DNA of 64,000 bases from Ancistrus triradiatus. Lineage: Eukaryota > Chordata > Actinopteri > Siluriformes > Loricariidae. The position numbers and the translations under genes were made by a program. This document shows, in pieces, positions 1 through 13,756 of this stretch (the first letter of the stretch is position 1; each line of letters begins with the position of its first letter). The DNA is taken from positions 12,501-76,500 of the forward strand of contig JAJAGP010001357.1 of assembly GCA_025084515.1 (NCBI GenBank), read 5' to 3'. The notes below the pieces were generated by a model that did no database searches, had not been told where the DNA came from, and saw nothing but the letters and a program-made list of their open reading frames with translations.

Positions 1-84
1 TCATAGTGTGTGTGTGTGTGTGTGTGTGCTCCCAAACAGTGTGTTCCTCTAACCCTTCATTCATATGTGAATAACACCACACAT

Positions 85-137
<53 letters not shown>

Positions 138-570
138 ATTATTATTATTCATGTTTTACTATGATGATTATTATTATTACATTTTATATAATACTATGCA
201 ATTATAGTTAACAATATGAATAGAATAAATAGAAAACATTATAGAGGGTTAATTTATAATTATTACTAATTATTTATTATTTTACTGTGTTGTATCTATC
301 AGAACTATTATTAATATATAATAATCATGATTACTACTATTATGATTATTATTGTTATTATTATTAGTAATTATTACTATTTTCATCTTATTGTTATTAT
401 ACTATATCATGATTAATATGAATATAATACATTTATAAAATTAATATTAATATAATTATTAATAATAAATTATCCATTTATGTTTACTACTACTCATTAT
501 CATCATCATCATCATTATTATTATTGGTGCTGTTCCCATTGTTATATAATAATTATTAATATAATTATAT

Positions 571-614
<44 letters not shown>

Positions 615-850
615 GGTATTATTATACTATATAATTATTAATATGAATATACAAGAAATATTAATATAATAAATATATAATGTATAATTTATTAGTAATA
701 CTAATCATATTTATTATTGTTATTATTACATTATTGGTGTTGTTGCTATTATATAATTACTAATATATATTTATTATTACTAGTATTATTAAGAATTACA
801 ATAAAAATATTATTTTAGCATTACTACAATTGTCTTTATTATTATAATTT

Positions 851-908
<58 letters not shown>

Positions 909-1397
909 TATATATTAATTATTTTTATTATTATAATTTCTATTATAAATACTGTCAGATACACTACTTCTATATTATTGTTTAATAAAATACAACAGCA
1001 TCAAAGTAATAATTATACCCATCATCGCTCCGCTGCTATAATAATTATTGTTAATAGTCCTGAACAATTACGTACATTACCGATATTAAGCCTGTACAGC
1101 AGATGGTGTGAGGGTTCGATGATAATCAATATTTATTTAATTATTTTATTAATCACACACAGCGGTAGTGAGGCTGTTTGATATCTGGTGCAGCGCTGTA
1201 ACCGAGCCCGTCCTCAGAGTGAGAGGAGCAGATTAGGGGGTGGTGATGGTACCTGCACTATGAAGGGGGCGGGGCTAAACAGAGGGGTGCTGTTAGTGCT
1301 GAGATATGGTGAGTAAGCTACGGTTTGGTGAGAGAGCGAGCTCTGGATCAGATACGGCTCGTAGCAGTACTGCTGCGACACACACACAATGACATTA

Positions 1398-1400
<3 letters not shown>

Positions 1401-1461
<61 letters not shown>

Positions 1462-1462
1462 C
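1401..1462. repeat. (AC)n microsatellite
   Basis: About 30 AC units in the ppfia1 intron to the left of coding exon 15. Frames of repeated Cys-Val or Thr-His here are artefacts. Confidence 0.97.
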
Positions 1463-1856
1463 TACAATGCCGCTATAATGAAGACAAATGCAGTCCTGTC
1501 ACAATGACTTCAGATAATGATGATCAGTAACAGAGCTCACATGATCAAACTCAGGATGAAGGTCATTAACCCTTCGAGGTCTATTTTCGGGGTTCGTTCC
1601 TGCAGCACTAAGTCACACTACTGTAATAGTGTGAGTATCTGCACAAGCCGCACAAGCCGCACAAGGCAAAGTACACAAAACAACGAGAGGTCAATTAAAA
1701 GTAAGCAGTCCCAAGAGCTCGCACAATGCAGACACAAAGAGTATCAACAAGCAACACACAACCCAGAATCTTCCTGGGCTGCACGTTTAGGGTAGTGGAC
1801 TGCCTTAAGGGTCCTTGATACTTTGACTCTTGCTAGTGGTAATCAATTCAATTACG

Positions 1857-1911
1857 GACCTTCACCCTGGACCTTCTGGTCCACCTTAACCATTAGGCCA
1901 CCACAGTCCCA
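1857..1911 (-). repeat. SINE head fragment, inverted
   Basis: The reverse strand reads 'gactgtggtggcctaatggt' and 'ggtccagggtgaaggtcc'. Only the tRNA-like head is present. Confidence 0.75.
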
Positions 1912-2585
1912 TTTCCCTCATGTTAGTCCTCATATAAGCTCCTGTCTACATTTGAGCTGGTCCGCCAAAAACAAGCCTTGAGCACAGATTAAATGTAATC
2001 ACTAACAGCATTCTGTCTCATTATCCAGTCCTGGGGTTCCACTGTCGGTTTTACAAGTGAGCGCCCCACATAGGAAGCAGGCAGCAAGGGCACGCGCTAG
2101 GTAATGAGACGGACCCCATGAACACACGATAAAGCACATTCAGCTGAAGATCTCGCGTCGTTCAAGCGCTCCTAAACAAATATTCCATTCTTCAGAAAAA
2201 GACAGCACTCGCACCACAGAGCCCTGCTTCCACACAGCAGACGTTTGCTGCATTTACAGAGCGCCTCGCTCCACACCGGTTACCATCTGAGAGCACCCAG
2301 AAAGCCGTCACTGTTCGGTATTATCATTCCGTCTTTTCCCTTAATTCTCTGTCATAGATCCATTTCCGGTTCATCGTGACAGGCCTGCATTGTCACACAT
2401 AAATGACGCGACTCTAAATGACACGAAACACAGAAGCCTGAGTGCATTACATACATCATTTATCAAACACTCCTCCGACAAGTCTCCATTAGATCTACAC
2501 TAATAGTAAAACAGTGGAGGCGTGCCCGACAAACAGAACATTAAACTCTATACAACTGCACTCAGACTTCAGATCCAAAACTCAC

Positions 2586-2823
2586 CAGGGTCATGACCCC
2601 CATGCGGTCCATCTCTCTGTTCGGGACTCGGCGAGGAGTGGAGTGACCTGAACCTGGAGGGGAGGAGCCTGAAGGGGTGGAGCCGGGGTGGGTGGAGCTG
2701 TAGGAAGAGGGCGGGATCGAGTTCATGGAGCGGAATCGAGATCCGAGGCTCTCGCCGCTCCCGACTCTGGACTCGATCTCCTCGGCTCTCATGGCCGTGC
2801 TCTCCTTCTCCTCCTGAATCATC
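2586..2823 (-). CDS. ppfia1: ppfia1 coding exon 15 (last in window)
   Basis: 238 nt encoding MIQEEKESTAMRAEEIESRV, GSGESLGSRFRSMNSIPPSS, a PPGSGHSTPRR motif and REMDRMGVMTL. The acceptor 'gtgtgtgtag' ends a (GT)n tract of about 50 nt. The donor is CTG|GTGAGT. No following liprin exon (expected to carry an IKCETSPP-like motif) is recognisable in the remaining 2.5 kb. Confidence 0.94.
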
Positions 2824-2876
<53 letters not shown>

Positions 2877-4834
2877 TGTTGTGGTTCTAACTCTCTGAAC
2901 TCCATAAGCAGCAGAATTTCACCGAGCCGTATTTTGTGCCCAGCCTCCTTCTTCTAAATACTAACTTCCAGAGTTTGTGGCTTCAACAGGCCTTTTATTC
3001 TAATGAAAACGAGACGATGCCTAAATTAAAATGCCTTAAAAAGGACAAAAAAAAAACAGGGCGAAATGAATTAACACTTGCAAACGAGACCAAAATGTCT
3101 TACAAGCCAATCGGTAACGCAGTAAGAAAATGCTGTACTAAAAACCGAAAAGGTTTCCCCCTGCAGCACCGGGAACATCTCGGAGCTCTACCTGATCTCG
3201 TTGTTGATGGCGTCCAGCTGCTCCTGCAGCATCAGGGCGAGCGTCTGCGCGTCCGTCTGGCCGGCCGGAGACAGCAGGTCCACCGAGCTGAATATGGTCT
3301 CGCTGTCGTCCTCCAGATCCGAGGCGTCCATGTCGCTCTCGAACGCGTACGCCACCTTGGCCAGGACGTTGGCCTGCTGCACGCGCTCCCACTCCTGCTC
3401 GTTCAGAGTCTGCACCTGCGGTACAAACGAGGGGGGCTCAGGAATCCGAAGCACGGGGGGAAGAAACTCGCCCAATATCGCAACTTACGTACTTCCTCTC
3501 GATAATAATAGCAGCATTAGTAACACTAGCGAAAAACCTAATATTACTAATGATGATAATAGAAGTACAATAATTATAAAATAAATCTTATTCAAATGAC
3601 TATCATATACTAAAATAATGAAAAACAAATACATACCTTTAAATATTAACAAAAAAAATAATAAAAAAATCAGTCAATGATTGACATTTTAAATATAATA
3701 TTTTTTATGCTAAACTAATAATACAATATTTAAAAAAATAAAAATAAAAAATCTAAAAATAATAGAAATGCTAATACAACAAAACGGAACATTTTCAAAG
3801 TGACCTGGATTGAGAAAACACCAATAATTCCATTAAATCATATTTATTTTATTTATTATAACCTATATTTTACTATGCTCTCGTTTGTTTATTATACAGT
3901 GTCCTCTATTTTTATTACAGGTACGCACCACTTAGTGGCCAACCCAGCAACGTCCGTCCACTTTGACCAATAACAATCAGACAATTATAAAATAAAAGTC
4001 TTTTAACTCCAGATGGTCAAATCTAAAGAGGCTTAGCATGTGCATTTTTACCACCATAAATATTATGCTTTGTTTACATTTTGCTTTCTCTAATGAATAC
4101 CTGCATACACTAGGTGTCACAATGTTCTCAGCCAATTCAAAAAGTTTGCAGTCTTAAGGTTTAAAGTGTTTAAAAAGTGCTGCTGTATTGCCTGTCCTGG
4201 AGATTAGTGTTTCTCCAACTGGACCCATTCTCTACTATGTTTTTATATATATATATATATTATATAGAGTGAGAGAGTGAGTGAGAGGGTAAAATCAGAT
4301 CCACACCACTGTGTCTCCACTTACATGCCTCTGAAGTCCAGACAGAAGGCAGAAAGACAGAGAAGCAAACAAAAGACATAAATCTGACTAAATCCACCAA
4401 ACCCAGCAGCATTAGATCTGTACGCATGTACACAAACAGTAGGACCATTTCTCTAACAGCGGTGTCACTCATTAGAACGCTGCCTCTATCTCCAGGGAAG
4501 ATCTTACCTTGGAGGGTTCGTCTCTCAGAGCGGCCGCTCGTCCTTTCTGGGGACGCCGGAGCACCAGTGAGCCGCTGTACTGATCCGAGTGACTGTCGAT
4601 CATAGAGGAAGCAGAGACCGGGAACCTGAAGTCTGGAGTGCTGCCCATGTGAGAGCGTCTAAACATATAATTACCATTAATAACGACAACTTTATTTCCT
4701 TAGTCACTTCACAAACAGGACAGGCGTGAGGGGGAAAGTCAGCGCGGAAATGTTTACTTATGTACGTCACATTAACCTGGGTCAACAGATTCAGCTGCAA
4801 CACAACGTCATGCAACGGCTGGAGCTGCAGTACT

Positions 4835-4865
<31 letters not shown>

Positions 4866-7608
4866 CTTACATTGTAAAATTGTAGTTATTATTAATAATA
4901 GTAATAATAATAATAATAATAATAATACTAATAATAAAAGTAATAATAATAATAGTAGTAATAATAATAATAATAATAAAAAATTACATTGCAAAATTGA
5001 AGTTATTAAAAATAATAATGAAAATAATAAGAATAATACTAAATTACATTGTAAAATTGTAGTTATTATTAATAAAAGTAATAACAATAATAGTAATAAT
5101 AATACTAATAATACTAAAAATAAAAGTAATAATAATAATAATAATAATAATAATAGTAATAAATTACATTGTAAAATTGTAGTTATTAATAAAAATAATA
5201 ATAATAATAATAAAAGTAATAATAATAATACTAATAAATTACATTGCAAAATTGTAGTTATTAATAAAAGTAATAATAATAATAATAATAATAATAGTAA
5301 TAATACTAATAAATTACATTGCAAAATTGTAGTTATTAAAAATAATAATAATAATAAAAGTAATAATAATAATAATAATAATAAATTACATTGCTAAATT
5401 GTAGTTATTAAAAAAGTAAATGACAATAGTAATAATAATAATAATAATAACAATAATAATAGTAGTAATAATAATAATAATAATAAATTACATAGCAAAA
5501 TTGTAGTTATTATTAATAAAAGTAATAACAGTAACTGAATTAATATTTATAACAATAAGAAAAATTGACATTACAAATGTGTAGTTATTATTATTAATCA
5601 TAATAGTAAATCACACAAATGTAGTTAATAATAGTGAGAATAATATTGATGATAATAATAATAGTAACTGATATTACAAAAATGTACTTAGAGTAGTAAG
5701 TAAATTAATTTATGATAATAATAGCAGCAGTAGTAAAAATAATATTACCACCAACAGAAGTACAATAATTGTGAAATAAATCTTATTCAAAGGATTGTTT
5801 CTGTATATAAAAACAACGAAAAAATATATATGTTTAAATAATATAACAAACAAAAATATAAGTAAAACAAAATCAGTCAAAATGATATTACATTTATAAA
5901 ATTAATGCTATGTAAAAATGACTAAACATAAATAATAAACAAAAAAATTTTTCAAAGTGACCTGGGTTGAGAAAATGCCAATGATTTCATTAAATCATTA
6001 AATATAAACAGAAGAGAGGAGAGAGTTTGATCCACTGCTGCTTTTAAGAAGATAAAATTGCTTCATGACTTTGTTCTTTAAAATGAAAACGCATTATTGT
6101 TGGAAAGTCAGTGGGGCTCGGGCTGTTCCTGGTGTTCTATATACAAATGATCCGTTCTCTGTAGAACAATGAGATGTACGTGTGATGTGTTGTTAGGTTT
6201 GGTCTCCGCCGCCTGTTTGCATAGATAGTCGGGATTTAGGGCAGATGAAAGAGAGCCGTACCCCTGGTGGAGGATGGAGTTGCTCCTGCTGCGCTCCGGG
6301 TCAGCCTCTGATCTCATGGTCTCGATCTGGATCAGGAGCTGCTCCTAAAATAACAGATTAATATGTCAACGGAGGGGAAAAACACTACTGAAGTGTTCCA
6401 TTCATTATTAAAATAAGTGTAAGTGTTTCACAAAGACATGATGTCCAGTGTTTAATAATAGTGTTAAACAATGCAGCGCTGGCATTAAAACTCAGTTAGG
6501 AACACGTCCCACTAACGAGGAGCTACGAGAAACAGTACGGAAATAAAAGATACACCTACTTTTTCATGTTGAGCGTCCTCGATCAGTTTCTTGGTGTGTT
6601 CCAACTCCCGGATCAGAGCATTCTGCCAACAAACAAACAATTATATTGATAAACACAATGCATGCCTAAGTGGGGCACCTGACCTGGCCAGAAGGCACCG
6701 CCGAGACATGATGGGCTTTGACCCCTGCTTATTCTGGTCAGGGTCATGGAGAAGGTCCAGAGCCTTAATCCGTATGCAGAACACAGGCAGGTCCATCATT
6801 AGGTTCAGTACAGTACAGTACCAAACACTGCAAGTGCCACCTGAGATCTGAGTCCAGGCCCTTAAGAACTACAGTTCCCAGCAGCCACAGTATGGAGGTA
6901 ACTGAACCCGAACCCAAGATGCTTGAAATGAAGTGTTTGAAATTTGGTGTTGTTGCAATTTTTCACTGTGAAATCTGAGATGTTTGAGACTTGAAAACCA
7001 AAATTTCAGGTAAAAACAATGCAGGTAATAAAATTTATATAAATAATAATAAATATATAATTTATATAAATAAATATATAACATAAATAAACGCTTGTTT
7101 GCTCATCGAGTACCCAGATTTTTTTTCCCTGAATTTTAATATTTTATAGCTCTCGATGAGCTGTTCTGCCCGGCAACCGAGCTCTGATTGGTCGGCCTGA
7201 TTTTAACCATACAAATTAGATACACGCGTGCTCTTTCTCAAAACCTGACGTGCGTTTTTACGTCAGTAAAGGCCTTAAAGCTGGATGGTTCTAACAATAG
7301 GCTCCACATTTATGAACCTATCACCTTCCATATTCATATTATTATTACAGCATGAAAAAGTATCTGGACATTTTCTCTTACTATCTATAGACTAATTAGG
7401 CTGAACTGTTTTCATATCCGACCGAATGATGACAGGGTTTATTTATTTATTTTTGGGGTGGGATTTTGTTGGACACCTTATCCTCCAGGGCAGCCATTCT
7501 CTCCTTCAGGTGCAGCTGCAGTCTCTCGTTCGATTCAGAGAGAAGTTTATCGACGGTATCAGAGAGACGCTTGTTGTGCTCCTCGTTCATCTTCTCTCTC
7601 TGACGAGC

Positions 7609-7656
<48 letters not shown>

Positions 7657-10272
7657 GATTATATTCCAGTCCAGATTCCTTTCCATCTCTGGAATGTGAA
7701 GGTTAAGCCGTCTCCTCCTCACCCTGAGCAGCTCCTGGTTCTTCTCCTCCAGCTGAGCCTCCAGCTGCCGCAGACGTTCCTCCACGTTGCCGTGCCTCTC
7801 CTCGGCCTGGTGAGCACAGCACGACCGGAATTTACAAACCCGTGAAACGCCACACAGGAAGACGTTCGCGGTCCGAGAGAAAGCATGCAGCTCAGAGCGG
7901 ATCAAACCACAACGATGATCGGACCGGGAATCTTTCTTACAGCCCAGAAGTCCTCATGCACGCCCACGGACCCGATTAAGAACGTCCCCAAACCCGAATG
8001 CACACCGACACGCAACGGCCTTCCTGCTCATGTCATGATGCTGTTAGTGAGGGCGGAGGGAAGGGCGGGTCAGGGGGGGTCAGATCAGGCAGGTGGAGGT
8101 CAGTGTTGGACAGCAGCAGAGCCTACAAGTTCAAGCATTAAGCTACAGTTTCCTATCGCTTACAGTTGCTCTTAGCTCTAGAGTTAAATAAATATATTTA
8201 AAAAGAGGGCCCCGGATGCGGCGAACACATCATAGGGAAGAGCAGCCACATTTCTAACTGTAAAAACTGCATCACTGCGCTTTGCCCAACACTGTGACGG
8301 GATGGAGATTATGGCTCGGACTCCTGCTTAGGATTGTTGTTATTGGAACGGTGGTGTACCTTCCTCTGTGCTTTATTCTCCTTAGTGTCCTTAGAAGCAG
8401 AGCACACAGAGCGATCAGACTACAGGACAGAGGGAGGGGACAGAGAGACAGAGGAGAAACAGTCCAGACAGAAAAGAGAACGCAAGCGAGTTGAAGATAA
8501 AGGACGCAAAAGAAATCAGAGAGAGAGAAACAAGCAAAGGAAAGGACATGAGTGATGAACTCAAGATGCAGGTGCAAGAGAAGAAAAGGGAGCAAACCAA
8601 GTTTATATGTAAGAGAGAACGAGAAAGGACCAAGAGAGAATGAGAAGGAGGGGAAAGAGAATTGAGGCTTTAGGTCACGTTAGGAGAGACAGTCAATCAG
8701 AACACACACTAAACACTAAACTCAAGCCTAGTGCACACTACACACTCGATTCAACTCGATTTTACATTCAATAAGACTAAGTCTTCAGCAAATCCTGCTC
8801 CCTCTAGTGTTCAAAAAACGCAATGGCATTACATGGCATAATAAAAAAGAACACGCTATCCGTTTTCCTGTGCAACTTCCAGTTCGCTTAATCTGTTTTT
8901 CTGTTTGTTTAAACACACCCTGCAATGCTGAGCCTGTAGATCTGAATATGAAATACCTAATATCTGATGCTTGTTTACACAAAAAAGTTAACAATATTTC
9001 AACAAATGTAAAATCTATCATCTCCGGAGCTGATGAAATGACTCAGCACCGGCGTAACTGCACTAACCGTGCTTTTAATTTCTCTCATTTTTATCATGAC
9101 TACGATTCTTTTTTAAACGTCTCACCGCTGAGCAGCGTCTCCCCTTTCTGTCCTCTCACCAGTTTCCCCAAAGCAGTAAGTCAGAGCAGCAGGATGTATT
9201 AAAAAGCAGCAGATTTACAGAGCTGCATTACTTATTGTGTGCACTAGGCTCCAGAGACAGACAGACCGACGTGTTCAGGCTCTTAAAGCAGACAGGTGAA
9301 GAAAGAACACGCCACTGAGCAGCAGAAACAGAACCGAAACGCCGAACAGAACAGCACGGCCTTACTGGTCTAAATAACCACAGCATTACCAGGAGGAACT
9401 AAATTACAGAGAGATGAACAGAGCAGGACTAAGAACCAACAGCCAAGCACTGAGGTCACAAAAACAACGGCCATGTGAGGCCGGGCCGAGTGTCCAGGTC
9501 ATAACGTGTGAATCTGAGTCTGATCTGCCAGGCCGGGTCGAGTCTGTATTGTGCAAGTCCCTGCTGTTTCTGGCATGAACGGCCAAGTAGAGTCTTTGGG
9601 GTGTGTGTGGGTGTGTGTGTGTCTGAGTGGAGTGTCGAGTCTGTAGTGTCAACTCCATAAAGCACACGTCTGATTTGGGACGACTCTCGGACCTCTGGAG
9701 AACAAGACAAAGTCGAGGGCCGGGTCTCTGGTATGTGAGTCCGAGTCAAATCTGAAGTCTCTGACTCGCACATCCGAGTCCAGTGTCAGGTCTTTGGTTT
9801 CAAGGCCAAGTCGAGTTTTTGGTGTGTGTGTGTCCGAGTCAAGGATCGGATCTCTGGAGCGTGAGTCCAAGTTGAGCCTCTGTCCAAGTCTCTCTCTCTA
9901 TCCATATGTAAGTAGTTAACCAGGCCTGCTCAGGTGGCCTTAAGCAACCAATCCAACCCTGCAAAGGCGGCACCTGACTGCAGGGCTGAGCATCAGACTC
10001 GTACGGAGAATAATAAACCCATAAACAATGATATAACACATCAATGACCGGAGCTCAAAGGTTATTAAAGGTCAAAGTAACAGTGATAGAAGAGTAGCAG
10101 AACTGACGCAGTGTGGAGGGAGGGACTAACCTTGCTGAGGGCGGCGACTCTCTGAGCTAGCTCCGCCTCCACTTCGGGGAGCGTCTCGGCTTTTCGGATG
10201 GTCTGCTGGAGCTTCTGCTCAGCCAGTTCCAGCCGCTCCTGCAGCTGCCTGTTCTTGTCCTCCGTCTGGAAT

Positions 10273-10339
<67 letters not shown>

Positions 10340-10555
10340 GTGAGAAACTGTCTTTTATGTGACAGCACAACAAAAGATCAAAGAGAAATAGCCGCCATAT
10401 CACCCAGCCCTGTGCTGATATAAGGTGGAAGAAAAGTCAGGTCATAAATGATAAATAATAAATCAGACACCAGACATCCGAGGGTTAACTGCATGTGTTA
10501 TCTGTGTTAAATCTCCTCTACACTCAAAGACTGTTGGACTAGTGTTCGATAACTG

Positions 10556-10600
<45 letters not shown>

Positions 10601-12969
10601 AGAATCAGGCTCTGTATGGAGGACCTGCTGTCCTCAGTTTGGCTGTGAATAGTGAATTCAGGCTCTGCCAGGACGCCGCAGGATTTCCGGAACAGAACAG
10701 AATGACAGAGAAACAGAGAGTGAGGAAGAGCTGGAGAATCTGAGGAGGAACTTGACTGGTCTAAAGATCTGCACCATCGCTACACGAGCTTAAAGACGCA
10801 GGGAAGAAAAGCCTCCAACACCTGATGCCTTTAAAGAGCTTTGCATGATATCGAGGCATTACACGGAGCAGACACCACAAGCCACCTGATCTCACCGATT
10901 AAAAAGTCCATGACCAAAAAAAATTAATTAAAAAGTCTGTGAAAAAAAATCATGTTGCATTGGGTTCGGAAGCAAAAACATTTGTGCCAGAATATCGGAC
11001 GGATTTCGGTGTGTGACGGCCTTAACGGAGCACTGTTTGTGGGAATAACACCGAAATAAAAGAACTGAAAGGGTTTGTTTTTATGGCACATCATAAATCA
11101 AAGTTCTTATTTTTATTTAATGCATCACATGAACCGTAGTTACAGACGCCTTGTCGAAAGTCTCTGGACACGCTGATTCAAACTGACAGGGTTTTAAGCG
11201 TGTTGAAACTGCGATACTCTCCAGCAGTGACCTAGGGAGTGATGAATGCTGGGAAATGTAGTGAGGAAACGCAGTGGTCGCACATTAAGCAAGTTTAACG
11301 TTATGGTACACAGCCTATATCAAAGTCTATGGTTTATGATCAATTGTACTTGCAACCGATTTGTTGGGACGTCCTCATTTAAGTCTCAGTACCAAAAACC
11401 ATGAACTCCTTACTTGCTCTTCTCTAAATCAGCTCCTTATACTCATTAAATGTGTGACACAGCTGTTTCTTCAACATCTGCACTGCACATGTACCGAAAT
11501 CCACTCAGTTTCATGCCAATTGCCCGTACCTCCCCAAAATATACAGAACTGCTGCCAGAAAGTACCAGGGTCACCTGAATGATGCTATATTGGACTGAAG
11601 TAAAAGTGACCTCAATGTTAATTGGCTTTATTACCTTCATAAACTCTAACCGGGGGGGATTTAAACAGACCTGGCGGAAGAGTGAGTCCTTGTTGGCGAG
11701 CTCGCCCTCCAGTTTGTCGTTCAGGTCGTGTACAGACGTGGCCTCTCTCTGGGCCGCCAGGTAACGCTTCTCCAGCGTGGTGATCCTCTCCTCCATGTCG
11801 TCCTTCTGGGCGAGAGACTAAACGACACGGCATCATCGTTATAACAAACAGCTGGATCTGCAAGTCTGAACAAACATCTGGGCCAAACAATTTTAGCGTG
11901 TGTGTGTGTGTTACCTCTCGGAGGTCCCTCTGCAGGCGCGTGCTGACGTCCTCCGATTTGATCAGGTCTTTCCTGGCCGTATCCAGATCCTCCTCCAGCT
12001 CGTTCACTCTGCTGCTCAGACTCACCACTCGCTCCTTCATCTGGATCAGCTCCTTGCTCTGTCTGTCCATCACCTCCTGCAGCTCCGCCACCTTCTCCAC
12101 CTCCTCCTCAGGCCCCGACGACCCGTCCGAGGACCTCTGCGTACGACAGGGCTCACCTTCAAGCCCATTCCTTTGGGAAAGGCTACACTCACACCACCCG
12201 GCTGAAGCGGCCCAAATCTGGCCTTTTAAATGAATGGGATCTAAATCTGTCTCTCAGAGCGGTGTGGACACGCCAACGTCATCTTTACAAATCCGACCGG
12301 GGCCACGTTCATATGTGGTTCTAGATCAGATACATGTACAACTTTTATGCCTTTAATCTCGGCATTTGCAGTCATTTCGTTGTCGTTGGGTTTGTGAAAG
12401 GCGCTACACAACTTAACGCATTACTATTATTATGATTAGACAGTGCTTGAAAAGCCCTGCATATTGTTGTCCCTCATACTGCTTCAAAGTCTCTGGCAGT
12501 TCTTCTTCCACACATTTCTGTGATTAATGCGGCTCGACCTGCCTAACGTACAGACACGCTTGAAACACCGGTACGTACATCATCGCTCTGTGGGGGGCGC
12601 CATGAGTTTTGGAGTTGATCCGATTTATCGTTTTTAATAGATTTAAGTTTAAACATTTTAAATCTCACATAGAAATGAATGTCCAAATCTCCAAAAGTAG
12701 TGAAACACGCCCCCAAATGTATTTGGACATGGCCCCACAGGAGGACAAAGGTATGGCACATTTGAGGAAATACCCAAACAAACGGCTGAACACAAGGACG
12801 TGGCTGCAGCGTCTAAGACTTTTGCACAGCGCCGAACGTAATGGGGCGAGAGGATTATGGTTACCTTGCCGTTGGTGCTTGGTGCGATTTCGGAGTGGTG
12901 GTTGATCTCTGCCATACCGTCTGGGAGAAGTCTCTTCTGATTGTGCTGCTCCCGCAGCAAAGTGTTCTG

Positions 12970-13007
<38 letters not shown>

Positions 13008-13712
13008 CATTGCTATACCTCTTGTGTGTGGATTCGATTTTTAACATAGTGGGACCTTCACACCCAGTCCCTGTGAGCTTTATCACCATCATCCTCCAGC
13101 CTTTCAGTTCCATTCCAACAGATCATTTCTCTAATATCCATGCTTTTAGAGGCAGCCTGTTGCTCACCCTATAAGCTCTCTGAGCTGTTCTGCCCGGCAA
13201 CTGAGCTCTGATTGGTCAGCCTGATTTTAATGCAGAAATTAGAACAGGCTACCCCATCACTATTCAACTATCCCAATGCCACCTACCTACCCCTTTCACT
13301 ACCTACTTACCTACAATCCCCTTAAACACCGACCAAAATGTAATGCCACCTACACCCCCCCTCACACAACAGAATACACGCCTACCCACAGTGCCTGGGT
13401 ACAACTATATAAACACCCACAAACAACTATATAAACACCAGCCACTCACAAATCCGCCTCCCACGGTTCAGGTTCTGAGAGTGAAAACAGACTTTATTAC
13501 GTTTTATTATTTCCTCGTTGGTGTTGGCACACGGCGTGCTGATGAAAGGGAGCCGGGATCGAGCACTTAATGAACAAGTGGATGATGGAAGTGAACCGGT
13601 TTGTCCTGTCACCGAGCTCTGTTCATGTCACCCTGAATAATTGGGCATTTAGTTTGTTAAATGACACCGACAACAACACAGGGATCAGGGAGATTAACAT
13701 TCCACACTGGGC

Positions 13713-13756
<44 letters not shown>

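Larger units (their letters stand above)
1..2585. other. Intronic sequence left of ppfia1 coding exon 15
   Basis: The first 1.15 kb is extremely AT-rich with ATT/TAA, (AT)n and GT runs. 1401-1462 is (AC)n and 1857-1911 a SINE head. 1900-2585 is ordinary single-copy-looking sequence in which I see no exon. Confidence 0.7.

Noticed and set aside
2936..3584. Plus-strand frames over 2.9-3.6 kb
   Set aside because: Antisense shadows of the ppfia1 exon at 3192-3415.
4863..5324. Poly-leucine frame of 153 codons
   Set aside because: Product of TAA/ATT repeats read on the minus strand.
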